This document shows positions 1 through 9,220 of a stretch of DNA of 64,000 bases, in pieces. The stretch's first letter is position 1; each line of letters opens with the position of its first letter. The stretch covers positions 62,001 through 126,000 of the forward strand of contig NZ_JADFBY010000002.1 of assembly GCF_015223065.1 (NCBI RefSeq). The letters run 5' to 3'. Source of the stretch: Mucilaginibacter sp. JRF (GTDB lineage: Bacteria > Bacteroidota > Bacteroidia > Sphingobacteriales > Sphingobacteriaceae). The notes under the pieces were generated by a model. That model was given only the letters and a program-made list of their open reading frames with translations, searched no databases and had not been told where the DNA came from. Position numbers and translations under genes: made by a program.

Positions 1-1
1 C

Positions 2-1141
2 AGCGCATTGGGTGGTACTAACGACTACCTTAAATCTGATCTTAACTTAGGCTACGGTATCTCTTTCCGTCAGCAATTATCACACAGCTTCGGTTTGATC
101 TTAGACATCCACGGTGGTAAAGTTGGTGGTAACAACAATGACATCGAGAATGCAGATCCTGCAACTTACACTCAAAAAGAATTCGAAACCCGTTTCTGGT
201 CTGCTACTTTAGGTGGTCAGTGGAACTTCGGTAGCATCGATTTCGCACATCGTAAAAATTCAGTTAACTTCTTCCTGAATGCAGGTGCCGGTTTAGCTAT
301 GTACAAACCACAAACTACTGCAACAGCAGGTGGTGAATTACAGCCATACACTTCAGATGATAGCTACATCAAAGAATTAGTTATCCCTGTAGGTGCTGGT
401 GTTAAGTTCCGTTTAAGCGACGTAACTGCCCTGAACTTAGGTTACACTGTAAACTTTGTTGATGGTGATAACTTTGACGGTTACAAAAGAGGTTATCCTA
501 CACGTGATAAATATTCTTACGGTTACGCTGGTTTAGAATTCACTTTAGGTTCAAAATCAAAACCGAACCTGGATTGGGTTAACCCAGTTGCTATGATGTA
601 TGACGAACTTTATGACGAAACTTTACGTCAGGAAGTTGAAGCCCTTAAAGGCCGTGTATCATCAGTTGAAACCGCAGTTAGCGACCTGAAAAAAGATTCA
701 GACGGTGACGGTGTATCTGATCAGTTCGACAAATGCCCTAACACTCCTGCTGGTACAGTGGTTGACGGTGCTGGTTGCGCTATCGTATTCCCTAAAGCTG
801 ACTCAACTGATACTGCTACTGCTTACTCAAACATTCAGTTTGAATTTGATAGCTCAGTATTAAGAACTTCAGCTTACCCGGCTCTTGACGCTACTTCATC
901 AGATCTGCGTTCATCAGGTGCTGTTGTAACTGTTAAAGGTTACGCTTCATCAGAAGGTACTGCTGCTCACAACATGCAATTATCTAAAGACCGCGCTAAT
1001 TCAGTAAAAACTTACTTAGTTAACTCAGGTGTTGAAGCTAAAAAACTGAAAGTAAAAGGTTACGGTGAAACTAACCCGGTTGCTGACAACTCAACTGAAG
1101 AAGGACGTGTATTAAACCGTCGTGTTGAATTCAGCAAATAA
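2..1141 (+). CDS. OmpA family outer membrane protein (5' end outside window)
   Basis: The reading frame is already open at base 2, so the true start lies left of the window; the TTG at base 8 is not a convincing start. Three parts are visible: an N-terminal region rich in aromatic beta strands that looks like an outer membrane barrel (about residues 1-190), a short calcium-binding thrombospondin type 3 stretch (DSDGDGVSDQFDKCPNTPAG), and a C-terminal OmpA peptidoglycan-binding domain with FEFDSS near its start and a RVLNRRVEF ending. The family anchors the outer membrane to peptidoglycan from the periplasmic side. Codon use favours highly expressed forms, which fits an abundant porin-like protein. 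It is followed directly by a strong terminator. The domain assignment is secure; the barrel's specificity is not known. Confidence 0.92.
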   Translation, partial: SALGGTNDYLKSDLNLGYGISFRQQLSHSFGLILDIHGGKVGGNNNDIENADPATYTQKEFETRFWSATLGGQWNFGSIDFAHRKNSVNFFLNAGAGLAMYKPQTTATAGGELQPYTSDDSYIKELVIPVGAGVKFRLSDVTALNLGYTVNFVDGDNFDGYKRGYPTRDKYSYGYAGLEFTLGSKSKPNLDWVNPVAMMYDELYDETLRQEVEALKGRVSSVETAVSDLKKDSDGDGVSDQFDKCPNTPAGTVVDGAGCAIVFPKADSTDTATAYSNIQFEFDSSVLRTSAYPALDATSSDLRSSGAVVTVKGYASSEGTAAHNMQLSKDRANSVKTYLVNSGVEAKKLKVKGYGETNPVADNSTEEGRVLNRRVEFSK

Positions 1142-1175
1142 TTTTCTGAAAGATCAATTTTAAAAGATCATATCG

Positions 1176-1209
1176 AAGGCTCCGGATAACCCGGAGCCTT
1201 CTTTTTTTA
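1176..1209 (+). terminator. Rho-independent terminator after the OmpA gene
   Basis: A perfect 10-bp stem (AAGGCTCCGG at 1176-1185, CCGGAGCCTT at 1191-1200) with a 5-nt loop is followed by a run of T at 1202-1208. It lies 35 bp after the OmpA stop codon. Confidence 0.9.
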
Positions 1210-1222
1210 TTAAATTTGCCCT

Positions 1223-1366
1223 ATGTACTTCTTCCGGAAAAAAGACCCGAACAGGCCAACAAACTTTAATTTAAAGGTGATGCATATTATTAATGCCATA
1301 GCCATCATCATGTTTGCCGGTGGTATCATCTGGAAAATTATCGACTGGTTTATACTCAAAAAATGA
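1223..1366 (+). CDS. Small membrane protein, 47 aa, unknown function
   Basis: An ATG frame of 47 codons begins MYFFRKKDPNRPTNFNLKVM. A basic, polar head is followed by one hydrophobic segment (about residues 22-43, HIINAIAIIMFAGGIIWKII) and a Lys-Lys end, as in a single-pass inner membrane protein. Its stop overlaps the ridA start by 4 bases (ATGA at 1363-1366), which is typical of translationally coupled genes and is the best evidence that it is real. A TAAATTTG sequence matching the Bacteroidota -7 promoter element lies at 1211-1218, only 4 bases before the ATG, so the transcript could be nearly leaderless. I do not recognise the family with certainty. Confidence 0.7.
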   Translation: MYFFRKKDPNRPTNFNLKVMHIINAIAIIMFAGGIIWKIIDWFILKK

Positions 1367-1743
1367 AGACTATAATAAACACTACCAATGCCCCAGCGCC
1401 AATTGGCCCATACAGCCAGGCCGTAAAAGCTAACGGATTCTTATTTGTATCGGGCCAAATAGCCCTTAACCCCGCTACCGGCGAGCTGGTGCTTGATGAT
1501 GTAAAAACCGAAGCTACACAGGTAATGGAAAACCTGAAAGCCATACTAACCGAAGCCGGTGCCGATTTTAGCAGCGTTATTAAAACAGGCATCTTTTTAA
1601 AGGATATGAATGATTTTGCCGCTGTTAACGAAGTGTACGGCTCATACTTTACCGACAACTTCCCGGCACGCGAAACAGTACAGGTTGCCGCTTTGCCTAA
1701 AAATGTGAATGTTGAAATATCGGTAGTTGCATTGGTTGCATAA
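1363..1743 (+). CDS. ridA: RidA family 2-iminobutanoate/2-iminopropanoate deaminase
   Basis: The 126-residue product matches the compact RidA (YjgF/YER057c/UK114) family over its full length: APAPIGPYSQAVKANGFLFV near the N terminus, SGQIALNP, and IKTGIFLKDMNDFAAVNEVY in the middle. RidA enzymes hydrolyse reactive enamines and imines released by PLP enzymes such as threonine dehydratase, giving 2-oxoacids and ammonia, and so protect other PLP enzymes in the cytoplasm. The active-site Arg equivalent falls in FPARETVQVAALP near the C terminus. The start codon overlaps the preceding small membrane protein gene by 4 bases; recG follows 22 bp downstream. Confidence 0.93.
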   Translation: MKTIINTTNAPAPIGPYSQAVKANGFLFVSGQIALNPATGELVLDDVKTEATQVMENLKAILTEAGADFSSVIKTGIFLKDMNDFAAVNEVYGSYFTDNFPARETVQVAALPKNVNVEISVVALVA

Positions 1744-1765
1744 CACTTAATACAATTTACATTAT

Positions 1766-3886
1766 TTGGAACTTAGCAGGAGCACATCCCCTTTTGAAAC
1801 GCCTATTGAATATTTAAAAGGTGTAGGCCCGGCACGTGCCGAAGTGCTTAAAAAGGAGCTTGCTATATTCAACTATGCCGATCTGCTTCGGTATTTTCCG
1901 TATAAGTATATTGATCGTACCCGGTTTTATAAGGTAAAGGATATAAATCCTGAAATGCCTTATGTGCAGGTGATCGTGCGGTTGCTTCGTAAAGAGATCA
2001 TCGGCGAAAAGCGCACCAAACGCCTGGTAGTACAAGCGCAGGATGATACCGGGCCCATTGAGCTGGTATGGTTTCAGGGTGTTACCTGGGTTGATAAAAG
2101 TTTGCGTGTTGGCAAGGCCTATATTATATTCGGCAAGCCGGGTATGTTTAACGGGCGCCCGCAAATGTCGCACCCGGAGATGGAGCAGTACTCGCCGCAG
2201 GCCATCAAACGGCAGGGCAACTTAACCCTGCAACCCGCTTATAATTCTACCGAAAAATTAAAGCAGTTCAGCTTAGATAGCAAGGGCATACAAAAACTTA
2301 CCGCTATACTGATAGAGGAACAGGCTCGCCACCTACAAGAAAACCTGCCCCAATACATCATCAACAAATACCGGTTGATGGACAGGCAGGAAGCCTACAG
2401 GCAAATGCACTTCCCTGATGATGCCAATAAACTGAACGAAGCGCAGAACCGTTTGAAGTTTGAGGAGCTTTTCTTTTTACAATACAAGTTGTTGAAGAAC
2501 AAGCTGCATCGCACCCAAAAGTTTAAGGGTAATATATTTGATAAGGTTGGCCAGTACTTTAATGGTTTTTATAACGATAGGCTGCCCTTTCCGCTAACCA
2601 ATGCGCAGAAACGTGTACTTAAGGAGATGCGGATAGATACACAGCGTGGCGTGCAAATGAATCGCTTGCTACAGGGTGATGTGGGCAGCGGCAAAACCGT
2701 AGTAGCGCTAATGAGTATGCTGATAGCCATTGATAACGGCTTTCAGGCCTGTATGATGGCACCTACCGAGATATTGGCCAATCAGCATTACCAAACCATT
2801 AAAAGTCTGGTAGGCGAGGGTTTGGTTGAGGTTGACCTGCTGACAGGATCGACCCCGAAAAAGCAACGTAAAGTATTACACGAGCGCCTGCTCAACGGCG
2901 AACTCAAGATACTGATAGGTACCCATGCACTTATTGAAGATGCCGTACAATACCAAAACCTGGGTTTTGTGGTAATTGACGAGCAGCACCGTTTTGGTGT
3001 GGAGCAGCGCTCAAAACTATGGCGCAAAAATATAGTGCCGCCGCATGTGTTGGTAATGACGGCCACCCCAATACCCCGCACCTTGGCCATGACCATGTAC
3101 GGCGACCTCGATGTATCCGTAATTGACGAACTACCCGCCGGACGTAAACCTATTGAAACCGTACATTTTTACGAGAGCCAGCGCCTGCGCATGTTCGGTA
3201 TGATGCGGGATGAGATTGCCAAAGGACGCCAGGTGTATGTGGTTTATCCACTGATAAAGGAGAGCGAAAAGCTCGACCTTAAAAACCTGGAAGAAGGTAT
3301 TGAGGTGATGCAAAGGGAATTTCCACGGCCGAAATACCAAACAAGCATCGTACACGGTAAAATAAAAGCTGCTGAAAAAGAAGCGGAGATGCAGCAATTT
3401 ATTAAAGGCACTGCACAAATTATGGTAGCCACTACCGTGATCGAGGTGGGCGTTAATGTGCCTAATGCTTCGGTAATGATCATTGAGAATGCTGAGCGTT
3501 TCGGGCTGTCGCAATTGCACCAGTTAAGGGGCAGGGTAGGGCGTGGTGCCGAGCAATCGTACTGTATACTGATGAGCAGCAACAAGCTGAGTAATGATGG
3601 TCGCATACGGTTGGATACGATGGTGAAAACCAATAACGGTTTCGAAATATCAGAGATCGACCTGCAACTTCGCGGCCCCGGTAATATTGAAGGCACCCAG
3701 CAAAGTGGTGTGCTCGACCTCAAGGTAGCCAACCTCGCCACAGATCAGCAACTGCTGATACAGGTACGCAAGTGCGTTGAGGAGATCTTCGAAAAAGACC
3801 CCCAACTCATCAACCCCGAAAACCAAATACTCCACCAGGCCACACAGTCAAAAAATGCAGGGCTATCGTGGGATAAGATATCGTAG
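1766..3886 (+). CDS. recG: ATP-dependent DNA helicase RecG
   Basis: The 706-residue length is normal for RecG. An HhH-like motif (LKGVGPARAEVLKKE) opens the protein, then comes an OB-fold wedge domain (about 60-165), then the helicase core with Walker A GDVGSGKT near residue 304, DEQH box near 404, TATPIPRTL (motif III), and the C-terminal helicase half with QLHQLRGRVGRG (motif VI). RecG remodels stalled replication forks and Holliday junctions by branch migration. TTG at 1766 is taken as the start because an in-frame stop lies at 1748 and the next in-frame ATG falls well inside the domain. It follows ridA by 22 bp. No terminator hairpin is obvious; a repeat island begins 20 bp after the stop. 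Confidence 0.95.
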   Translation: MELSRSTSPFETPIEYLKGVGPARAEVLKKELAIFNYADLLRYFPYKYIDRTRFYKVKDINPEMPYVQVIVRLLRKEIIGEKRTKRLVVQAQDDTGPIELVWFQGVTWVDKSLRVGKAYIIFGKPGMFNGRPQMSHPEMEQYSPQAIKRQGNLTLQPAYNSTEKLKQFSLDSKGIQKLTAILIEEQARHLQENLPQYIINKYRLMDRQEAYRQMHFPDDANKLNEAQNRLKFEELFFLQYKLLKNKLHRTQKFKGNIFDKVGQYFNGFYNDRLPFPLTNAQKRVLKEMRIDTQRGVQMNRLLQGDVGSGKTVVALMSMLIAIDNGFQACMMAPTEILANQHYQTIKSLVGEGLVEVDLLTGSTPKKQRKVLHERLLNGELKILIGTHALIEDAVQYQNLGFVVIDEQHRFGVEQRSKLWRKNIVPPHVLVMTATPIPRTLAMTMYGDLDVSVIDELPAGRKPIETVHFYESQRLRMFGMMRDEIAKGRQVYVVYPLIKESEKLDLKNLEEGIEVMQREFPRPKYQTSIVHGKIKAAEKEAEMQQFIKGTAQIMVATTVIEVGVNVPNASVMIIENAERFGLSQLHQLRGRVGRGAEQSYCILMSSNKLSNDGRIRLDTMVKTNNGFEISEIDLQLRGPGNIEGTQQSGVLDLKVANLATDQQLLIQVRKCVEEIFEKDPQLINPENQILHQATQSKNAGLSWDKIS

Positions 3887-3905
3887 GGTATCACATTATT
3901 CGTGT

Positions 3906-4355
3906 AACCCCTCCTAAATCCTCCCCGAGGGGGCGGACTTCTATAAAAACTTTAAATATAAAAAAGCGCGTAGGCCTGGCAGAAAACCGGGCCAGGGAGT
4001 ATGGCCTTGCGGGTGGAAGGTTTTTTCTGCCTTGATGTTTGGTTACTTTGCATCTAAGGTAAAGTAACTGGGCTCTGCGCCCAAGAGCAGGCTAACGATG
4101 GTAAAAGCACAACTTCTGAAATAAGGCATAAACATTCAATAAAGCGAAGTTCATTACCTGTCCTCAATTTCTTTTGAGCGACCAAAAGAAACAAAAGTCG
4201 CCGGCTACGCCCTGCCCGGTGAAAGTTTGTACTTTGGCAGAGCTTGTGCTACTCCGGGCATTTCTGATGCCGGTAGGATAGGTTATTTGCGGTTTGTGCT
4301 TTTGCTTGATGAAGTAATATTAATTCCCTCCCTTGGGGAGGGTAGGGAGGGGTTC
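3906..4355 (+). repeat. Dispersed composite repeat, copy A
   Basis: A core of about 350 bp (3961-4314) is flanked by CCTCC-rich arms of about 35 bp in inverted orientation (3906-3940 and 4322-4355). The core is a string of potential hairpins: CCTGGC/GCCAGG, GTTACTTT/AAAGTAAC, TTTCTTTTG (4168-4176)/CAAAAGAAA (4183-4191), and CCGGGCA/TGCCGG near the end. The same core recurs at 9453-9840 and 45867-46215 on this strand and at 28373-28711 and 46838-47064 on the other. No open frame is shared, so it looks non-coding. This fills the recG to DUF2945 gap together with the module at 4407-4489. Confidence 0.8.
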
Positions 4356-4406
4356 ACAAACTGTTCCAAAAGATTGATCGGGTCTTAGTAACGCTCTATC
4401 TAATCT

Positions 4407-4489
4407 TGTCATTTCGAGCGTAAGCGAGAAATCTATCTGCGTTCATAATCAAGCGACAGATTTCTCCTCGTACCTCGTTCGAAATGACA
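4407..4489. repeat. TGTCATTTCGA hairpin module, complete copy
   Basis: An 83-bp element begins TGTCATTTCGAGCG and ends CGTTCGAAATGACA, so its ends are inverted repeats; inner parts (GCGAGAAATCT and AGATTTCTCCTCG) also pair. Related copies lie at 9332-9398 (cut short), 28723-28803, 45676-45712 (cut short), 45771-45853 and 46272-46308 (half). Such TGTCATTTCGA palindromes are common between genes in Bacteroidota genomes. Confidence 0.8.
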
Positions 4490-4524
4490 TTTTTTATTTT
4501 TTAAACCTCCCATTCGGACAGGCT

Positions 4525-4740
4525 TTAAGAAGCCTTACCCTTCTTCAACTCACTTTCTGATTTCAATACCTTGCCACCATCTTTCTGCTTAACCTCGTAA
4601 GCAGGATTATCCTTGCTGGCATTGCGGGTTACTTTGCTGCCTTTTATGGTTTTCTGTACTTTGTCGGTGTGTTTCTTTTCAACTTTGCCCTCAGCTTCGC
4701 TGCTGCCCCAGTTCCAGTGTACGGTGTCGCCTTTTTTCAT
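4525..4740 (-). CDS. DUF2945 (TUDOR-like, HVA1 family) small protein
   Basis: A 71-residue basic, lysine-rich protein starting MKKGDTVHWNWGSSEAEGKV matches the DUF2945 family, known as hypervirulence-associated TUDOR domain proteins: an N-terminal KGD.V.W.WG strand pair and a conserved NPAYEVKQ..G..VLKSESEL segment. These are small cytoplasmic proteins of unclear role. It stands alone between a repeat island and the M16 peptidase operon; the terminator at 4809-4830 separates it from that operon, so it probably has its own promoter in 4741-4808, where I see no clear -7 element. The family match is good; the function is not known. Confidence 0.8.
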   Translation of the reverse strand: MKKGDTVHWNWGSSEAEGKVEKKHTDKVQKTIKGSKVTRNASKDNPAYEVKQKDGGKVLKSESELKKGKAS

Positions 4741-4808
4741 GGTTGATGTTTATTGAGCAACAATACCATTGCGCATATGGTTTTACATCCCGACAGGTAC
4801 AAAATAAA

Positions 4809-4830
4809 AATGCCCGCTTTCACGGGCATT
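4809..4830 (-). terminator. Rho-independent terminator of the M16 operon
   Basis: The stem AATGCCCG (4809-4816) pairs with CGGGCATT (4823-4830) around a 6-nt loop. Read on the minus strand it follows the M16 stop codon by 26 bases and ends in a T-rich run. A T run also lies on the plus side, so it could work in both directions. Confidence 0.85.
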
Positions 4831-4856
4831 CTCTTTTTTTCGGATAGTGAGATGTG

Positions 4857-6191
4857 TTAGTGACTTACCGGGTTATCGCCTTTTTTAAGCGTGCCGTTAA
4901 TAAACATTATAGGCGTTACCTTTTTAGGATCGCCCTGATACACCCAAATGGTGTTACCAATATATTTGCGGAATGCGTTGTTAACCTCGTCAAGCGTTAG
5001 CTTTTTAACATCGGTAACCATGGTTAACGAGCGTTTCCAGTTATTGAACAATACCTCGTTTGATACCATTGAAGATGCCTGCGCGCTGTTGGTTTCGTTT
5101 TTATAGTAAAAGCCGGTAAGGTAGGTAACCTTCATATCAGCTACTTCGTCGGGTTTAAAGCCGTCGGTTTTTATCTTGTCAACCAGTTTGTCAAATACGG
5201 CTATATATTTATCAGGCTGAGTGGTTGATACCGAGAATCGTGCTGCTGATGTAGCACCCGCGCTGAACCATGATTGCGGCGCGTATGACAGGCCGTTGTT
5301 GGTACGTACATCCAAAAAGTGGCGGTTAGCGAAAATACGCATGGCTACGCTAAAGGCATCATAATCAGGCATGCCCGGTAGCGGACCGCTGGTTAAACCT
5401 TCTACGTAATTGGTTGCCAGATCGCGCGACTCAGCATTAAACGAATTTTTCAACGGACGGAAGAATTCCTTTTTAAAGGTATATGGCGCGCCTTGTTTTA
5501 CACCGCCCAACATAGCTTTTACCTTGCTTTCAATAATGGCGCGGTCAAGGTTACCTACAACCACCACCAATAGGTGCGATTTGGTGAATACCGACTCATA
5601 ATAAGCCTTAGTTTCCTGCGGACCAAGCTTGCTGATAATAGGCACACTGCCTGATGGATCTTTAGCATAGTTACGGCCTTTAAAGGCAATACTGTCGGCA
5701 AATTTATCAATGGCCGCGTCGGGTTGTGATTGCTCTGACTTTAAACGGGTAATGGCTACCTTTTTGATGCGATCAAACTCGGTTGCATCAAACTTAGGCT
5801 CGGTCATGGCCTCAACATATAAAGGCCAAACGGTATCAAAATCACCCTTAAGGCAATTCATGCGTATAACCGAATAGTTTTTGGCGGCATAGCCATACAC
5901 CTGCGCGCTCACTTTATCCAGTTCGTTTTTAAAGCTGTTTTTGTCGTGCTTATCGGTACCGCACTCGGTAAGGGCTGTCATGGCCAGCGATTCAATGCCG
6001 ATTTTTGATGCCGGATAGTTTTGTACACCGCCTTTAATAACGGTTTGCACCTCAACAATCTCGTTTTTGGTAGGCTGTACAATTACTTTTACGCCGCTCA
6101 CCATCATTTCGTAAGCCTCGTCCTGCGCCGATGCCGGTTGTGTATATATTGCTGCCGCAGCAAGCAGTATCGCGAATATGTATCTCTTCAT
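4857..6191 (-). CDS. M16 family peptidase-like protein, non-catalytic partner
   Basis: The 444-residue product has a signal peptide (MKRYIFAILLAAAAIYTQPA, cleavage near ASAQ) and two M16-type halves, but the zinc motif HxxEH is absent: the place where it should lie reads GIESLAMTALTECGTD. The C-terminal half keeps the M16 pattern around GLSYAPQSWFSAG (R/Y region) seen in beta-type subunits. In the M16B family an active and an inactive chain often form a heterodimer, so this is probably the structural partner of the gene 18 bp upstream. It is expected in the periplasm or exported. The last gene of the two-gene operon, it is closed by the 4809-4830 terminator. Confidence 0.88.
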   Translation of the reverse strand: MKRYIFAILLAAAAIYTQPASAQDEAYEMMVSGVKVIVQPTKNEIVEVQTVIKGGVQNYPASKIGIESLAMTALTECGTDKHDKNSFKNELDKVSAQVYGYAAKNYSVIRMNCLKGDFDTVWPLYVEAMTEPKFDATEFDRIKKVAITRLKSEQSQPDAAIDKFADSIAFKGRNYAKDPSGSVPIISKLGPQETKAYYESVFTKSHLLVVVVGNLDRAIIESKVKAMLGGVKQGAPYTFKKEFFRPLKNSFNAESRDLATNYVEGLTSGPLPGMPDYDAFSVAMRIFANRHFLDVRTNNGLSYAPQSWFSAGATSAARFSVSTTQPDKYIAVFDKLVDKIKTDGFKPDEVADMKVTYLTGFYYKNETNSAQASSMVSNEVLFNNWKRSLTMVTDVKKLTLDEVNNAFRKYIGNTIWVYQGDPKKVTPIMFINGTLKKGDNPVSH

Positions 6192-6209
6192 CGTAATAAA
6201 ATTTAGGGT

Positions 6210-7592
6210 TTACTTAGCTACAAAAAACGAAGCTACATTGTATTGTTTACTTACTTCGGGTTGCAGTATAACGCCTGCTACCTTTGGTTTGTCGATGATG
6301 TATTTATCAATATAATTCTTGATATCCTGGCGGCTTACTTTCTGGTAGTTGTCATCCAGGTCGGTAAAGTAGTTCAGCGTAGCGGTACACCACCAGTAGG
6401 TAAGCTGGCTGGCTAATGATGATGGTTTTTCTTTACGGCGAAGGCTGTTGCGCAGCATAATGGCCTTGGCATCCTTAAGCTGCTCATCGGTAAAGTAATC
6501 GGCCTTATCCCACATGGCTATCTGTTTCATCAGCACTTCGTGGCATTCCTTTATCTTTTCAGGGCTGCTTGGCTCAATGCTAACAGTAATAGGGCCTACA
6601 TATTTGCATGTGCTGTAGTTAACATCTACCGACGACGCCAAACCCTTATCAACCAATGCCTGCTGTAGTTTTGACGAGTTCAGACCCACAATGGTTGAGA
6701 ATATATCGGCAGCAATAGTAGCGGCCGAATCAGTTTGGTATGACGGTCCATGCCATGAGTACATCATGTAAGGCGCCTTGGCTATGGTTGATTCCTTTAC
6801 AATGAATTCATCCTTGGTAAGCGGCTTAAACGGAGGTACAGGGTATTTAACATGCGGATCAAAACCACTTGAGGCCCAATCGCCAAAAATGCCTTCGGCA
6901 AGGGTAAAGGCGGCATCGTGCTTAACATCGCCGCAAATAACCAGCACACTATTGTTCGGGAAATAGTATTTATCCTTAATAGTCATCATTTTTGCCGGAG
7001 TGGCCGTGTTGATCACCTCGTGGTCGCCAATCGGGTTTTTGCGGGTTACCAGGTCGCCCCACAATTTCTTTTGCTCCTCGTACCAAAGCTGAAAGTATGG
7101 GCTGCTTTCGGCACGCTGAAACTCACCGTCAACCACCGGGCGCTCCTTGGTCATATCTTCCTCACGGTATATCGGGAAACGGATGGCCGCGTTCATGAAT
7201 TTTAAACCGGCTTTCAGGCTGTCGCGATCAAAGGTGAAAAAGTAGTTAACACGCTCCACATCGGTAGTACCATTCCAAATGGCGCCCAGCTCCTGCGTGC
7301 GTTTCAAAAATTTCTCCTGATCAGGATAATCCTTATTGGCCTTAAAAAACATGTGCTCAAATAAGTGCGACAGGCCGCTGTATTCCGGGCCTTCGGTGTA
7401 GGCGCCGTTCTTTACAGCGATCTCGATGGTGGCCAGGGGCACCTTACTGTTCTCAATTACTACTACTTCGAGGCCGTTAGGCAATTTTTTCCAAAAGTAG
7501 CCTTCGGGTAGCTTGGGTTGCGCTACGGTGCACAGGGCACAAAGCAGCCCCGCAACACTTAACGATAAATGCTTGATTAATTGTGAGGTCAT
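6210..7592 (-). CDS. M16 family zinc metallopeptidase, catalytic subunit
   Basis: A 460-residue protein with signal peptide (MTSQLIKHLSLSVAGLLCAL) and the inverted zinc motif HLFEH at residues 76-80. The third zinc ligand is likely the Glu in VVDGEFQRAE, about 70 residues later, as in pitrilysin/insulinase enzymes. Two M16 domains are present (about 30-220 and 235-450). M16B peptidases cut extended or unfolded peptides inside a closed chamber; export suggests turnover of periplasmic peptides. It is the first gene of a two-gene operon with the non-catalytic partner 18 bp downstream. The 277-bp gap to the divergent rhlE gene holds the promoters of both. Confidence 0.92.
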   Translation of the reverse strand: MTSQLIKHLSLSVAGLLCALCTVAQPKLPEGYFWKKLPNGLEVVVIENSKVPLATIEIAVKNGAYTEGPEYSGLSHLFEHMFFKANKDYPDQEKFLKRTQELGAIWNGTTDVERVNYFFTFDRDSLKAGLKFMNAAIRFPIYREEDMTKERPVVDGEFQRAESSPYFQLWYEEQKKLWGDLVTRKNPIGDHEVINTATPAKMMTIKDKYYFPNNSVLVICGDVKHDAAFTLAEGIFGDWASSGFDPHVKYPVPPFKPLTKDEFIVKESTIAKAPYMMYSWHGPSYQTDSAATIAADIFSTIVGLNSSKLQQALVDKGLASSVDVNYSTCKYVGPITVSIEPSSPEKIKECHEVLMKQIAMWDKADYFTDEQLKDAKAIMLRNSLRRKEKPSSLASQLTYWWCTATLNYFTDLDDNYQKVSRQDIKNYIDKYIIDKPKVAGVILQPEVSKQYNVASFFVAK

Positions 7593-7773
7593 AAACAGTT
7601 GATTAATTAGAATATAAATATATCGATATAATTAAAAAGCACGGGAATTTTAACACAAAAGCTTGCTCACTCTTTAATAGACGCTATAATAAAAAATACG
7701 TTACAGCTAACAGTAAAGAAATATCGTGTTTTTATGCTAATAAAGCGCTAATGAGTTGTTGAATAATTAATTG

Positions 7774-7781
7774 TATCTTTG
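7774..7781 (+). promoter_or_regulatory. Candidate -7 element of rhlE
   Basis: TATCTTTG matches the Bacteroidota primary sigma -7 consensus TAnnTTTG. A good -33 TTTG at 19-21 bp upstream is not seen, though TTGTTG lies at 7756-7761. It would give a leader of about 80 nt before the rhlE ATG, which is long for this group. Confidence 0.4.
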
Positions 7782-7869
7782 TGAAAATTTACACACCCGC
7801 TCGCTTACAGGCGTATAGCCTCCATAATGGCTCAGATAAAGCACACAGCCAGCAAATAATTTATAATAA

Positions 7870-9195
7870 ATGTCATTTCAGCAACTTAATTTAATTGACC
7901 CTATATTAAAGGCGTTACAAGCCGAGGGTTATACTCAACCTACCCCCATACAAGCACAATCAATACCCATCATACTACAAAAAAAGGATCTGTTAGGCTG
8001 TGCCCAAACAGGTACAGGTAAAACAGCGGCCTTTTCAATACCTACGCTGCAATTGCTTTACCAGCAACGCCAGCAACACCGCGAACAAAAAACCATTAAG
8101 GCCCTTATACTTACACCAACGCGTGAGCTGGCCATTCAAATTGGCGATAGCCTTGGCGCTTACGGTAAACATACCGGCTTAAAGCATTTGGTGATTTTTG
8201 GTGGTGTATCGCAAAACCCGCAAACTGATGCCCTGAAAAAAGGTGTTGATATATTGGTAGCTACTCCGGGCCGATTACTGGACCTGATGAACCAGCGCTT
8301 TATTCACCTTGACCATATACAGATGCTGATACTGGACGAGGCCGACCGTATGCTGGACATGGGTTTTGTGCACGATGTTAAGAAGATCATTGCCAAGGTG
8401 CCGGCTAAAAGGCAAACGCTTTTCTTCTCGGCCACCATGCCAAAGGAGATACAGCAACTTGCCGATAGCATTTTGAACAAGCCCGAACGTGTTGAGGTTA
8501 CCCCGGTATCATCAACCGCCGAAACCATACAGCAGGAAATGTACTTTGTTGCCAAAGGCGATAAAAAAAGCCTGCTGAACTTTATACTACAGGATAAAAC
8601 CATAGCCACCGCCCTGGTATTTACCCGCACCAAACACGGTGCCGATAAGGTGGTGAAAGACCTAAACAAGGTTGGTATCACTGCTGAGGCTATCCACGGC
8701 AATAAATCGCAAAACGCGAGGCAGCGTGCCCTGAACAACTTTAAGGCCCGTACCACACGTGTACTGGTAGCTACCGATATTGCCGCCCGTGGTATTGATA
8801 TTGATGAGCTGGCCTTTGTGATCAACTATGAGTTGCCTAACATACCCGAAACCTATGTACACCGCATTGGCCGTACCGGTCGTGCTGGAGCAAGCGGCAA
8901 GGCTATCTCTTTTTGCGATGAGGAAGAAAAGGAATTTTTGAAGGATATTGAAAAGCTGATAGCTGTAAAAGTACCTGTTAACGATTCGCACCCTTACCCG
9001 CTGCCGGAGCTTACCAGCCAGCAACGCATATTGAACGATCTGAAAAAGCAGCCAAACCACAACAAACCATCATCAGCCGAAAGGCAGCGCAACAACAAGC
9101 GCCGCAGCAACAATAACCGCGGAGGAGCCAACAAAGGCAAAGGCGGAAGCAGCGGCATAAGCGGTGCCAGGCCTGGAGGTGGTAAAAGAGGGTAA
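7870..9195 (+). CDS. rhlE: DEAD-box RNA helicase, RhlE type
   Basis: The 441-residue protein has the full DEAD-box motif set in order: Q motif ([10 protein letters not shown]), Walker [38 protein letters not shown] and [11 protein letters not shown] basic, low-complexity tail (about 395-441, rich in Asn, Lys, Arg, Gly and Ser) follows, as is usual in RhlE-group helicases, where it binds RNA. These cytoplasmic enzymes unwind short RNA duplexes in ribosome assembly and RNA decay, often more at low temperature. The gene is monocistronic: M16 genes diverge upstream, and the large palindrome at 9221-9306 lies 25 bp downstream. Assignment to RhlE rather than DeaD or RhlB rests on length and the tail. 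Confidence 0.92.
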   Translation: MSFQQLNLIDPILKALQAEGYTQPTPIQAQSIPIILQKKDLLGCAQTGTGKTAAFSIPTLQLLYQQRQQHREQKTIKALILTPTRELAIQIGDSLGAYGKHTGLKHLVIFGGVSQNPQTDALKKGVDILVATPGRLLDLMNQRFIHLDHIQMLILDEADRMLDMGFVHDVKKIIAKVPAKRQTLFFSATMPKEIQQLADSILNKPERVEVTPVSSTAETIQQEMYFVAKGDKKSLLNFILQDKTIATALVFTRTKHGADKVVKDLNKVGITAEAIHGNKSQNARQRALNNFKARTTRVLVATDIAARGIDIDELAFVINYELPNIPETYVHRIGRTGRAGASGKAISFCDEEEKEFLKDIEKLIAVKVPVNDSHPYPLPELTSQQRILNDLKKQPNHNKPSSAERQRNNKRRSNNNRGGANKGKGGSSGISGARPGGGKRG

Positions 9196-9220
9196 AGGGT
9201 TTTACAATAATTTCTCCACC

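Noticed and set aside
3906..4355. CRISPR array or tRNA cluster in the hairpin-rich intergenic region
   Set aside because: There are no regular short repeats with spacers, no cas genes, and no cloverleaf; the hairpins belong to the dispersed repeat.
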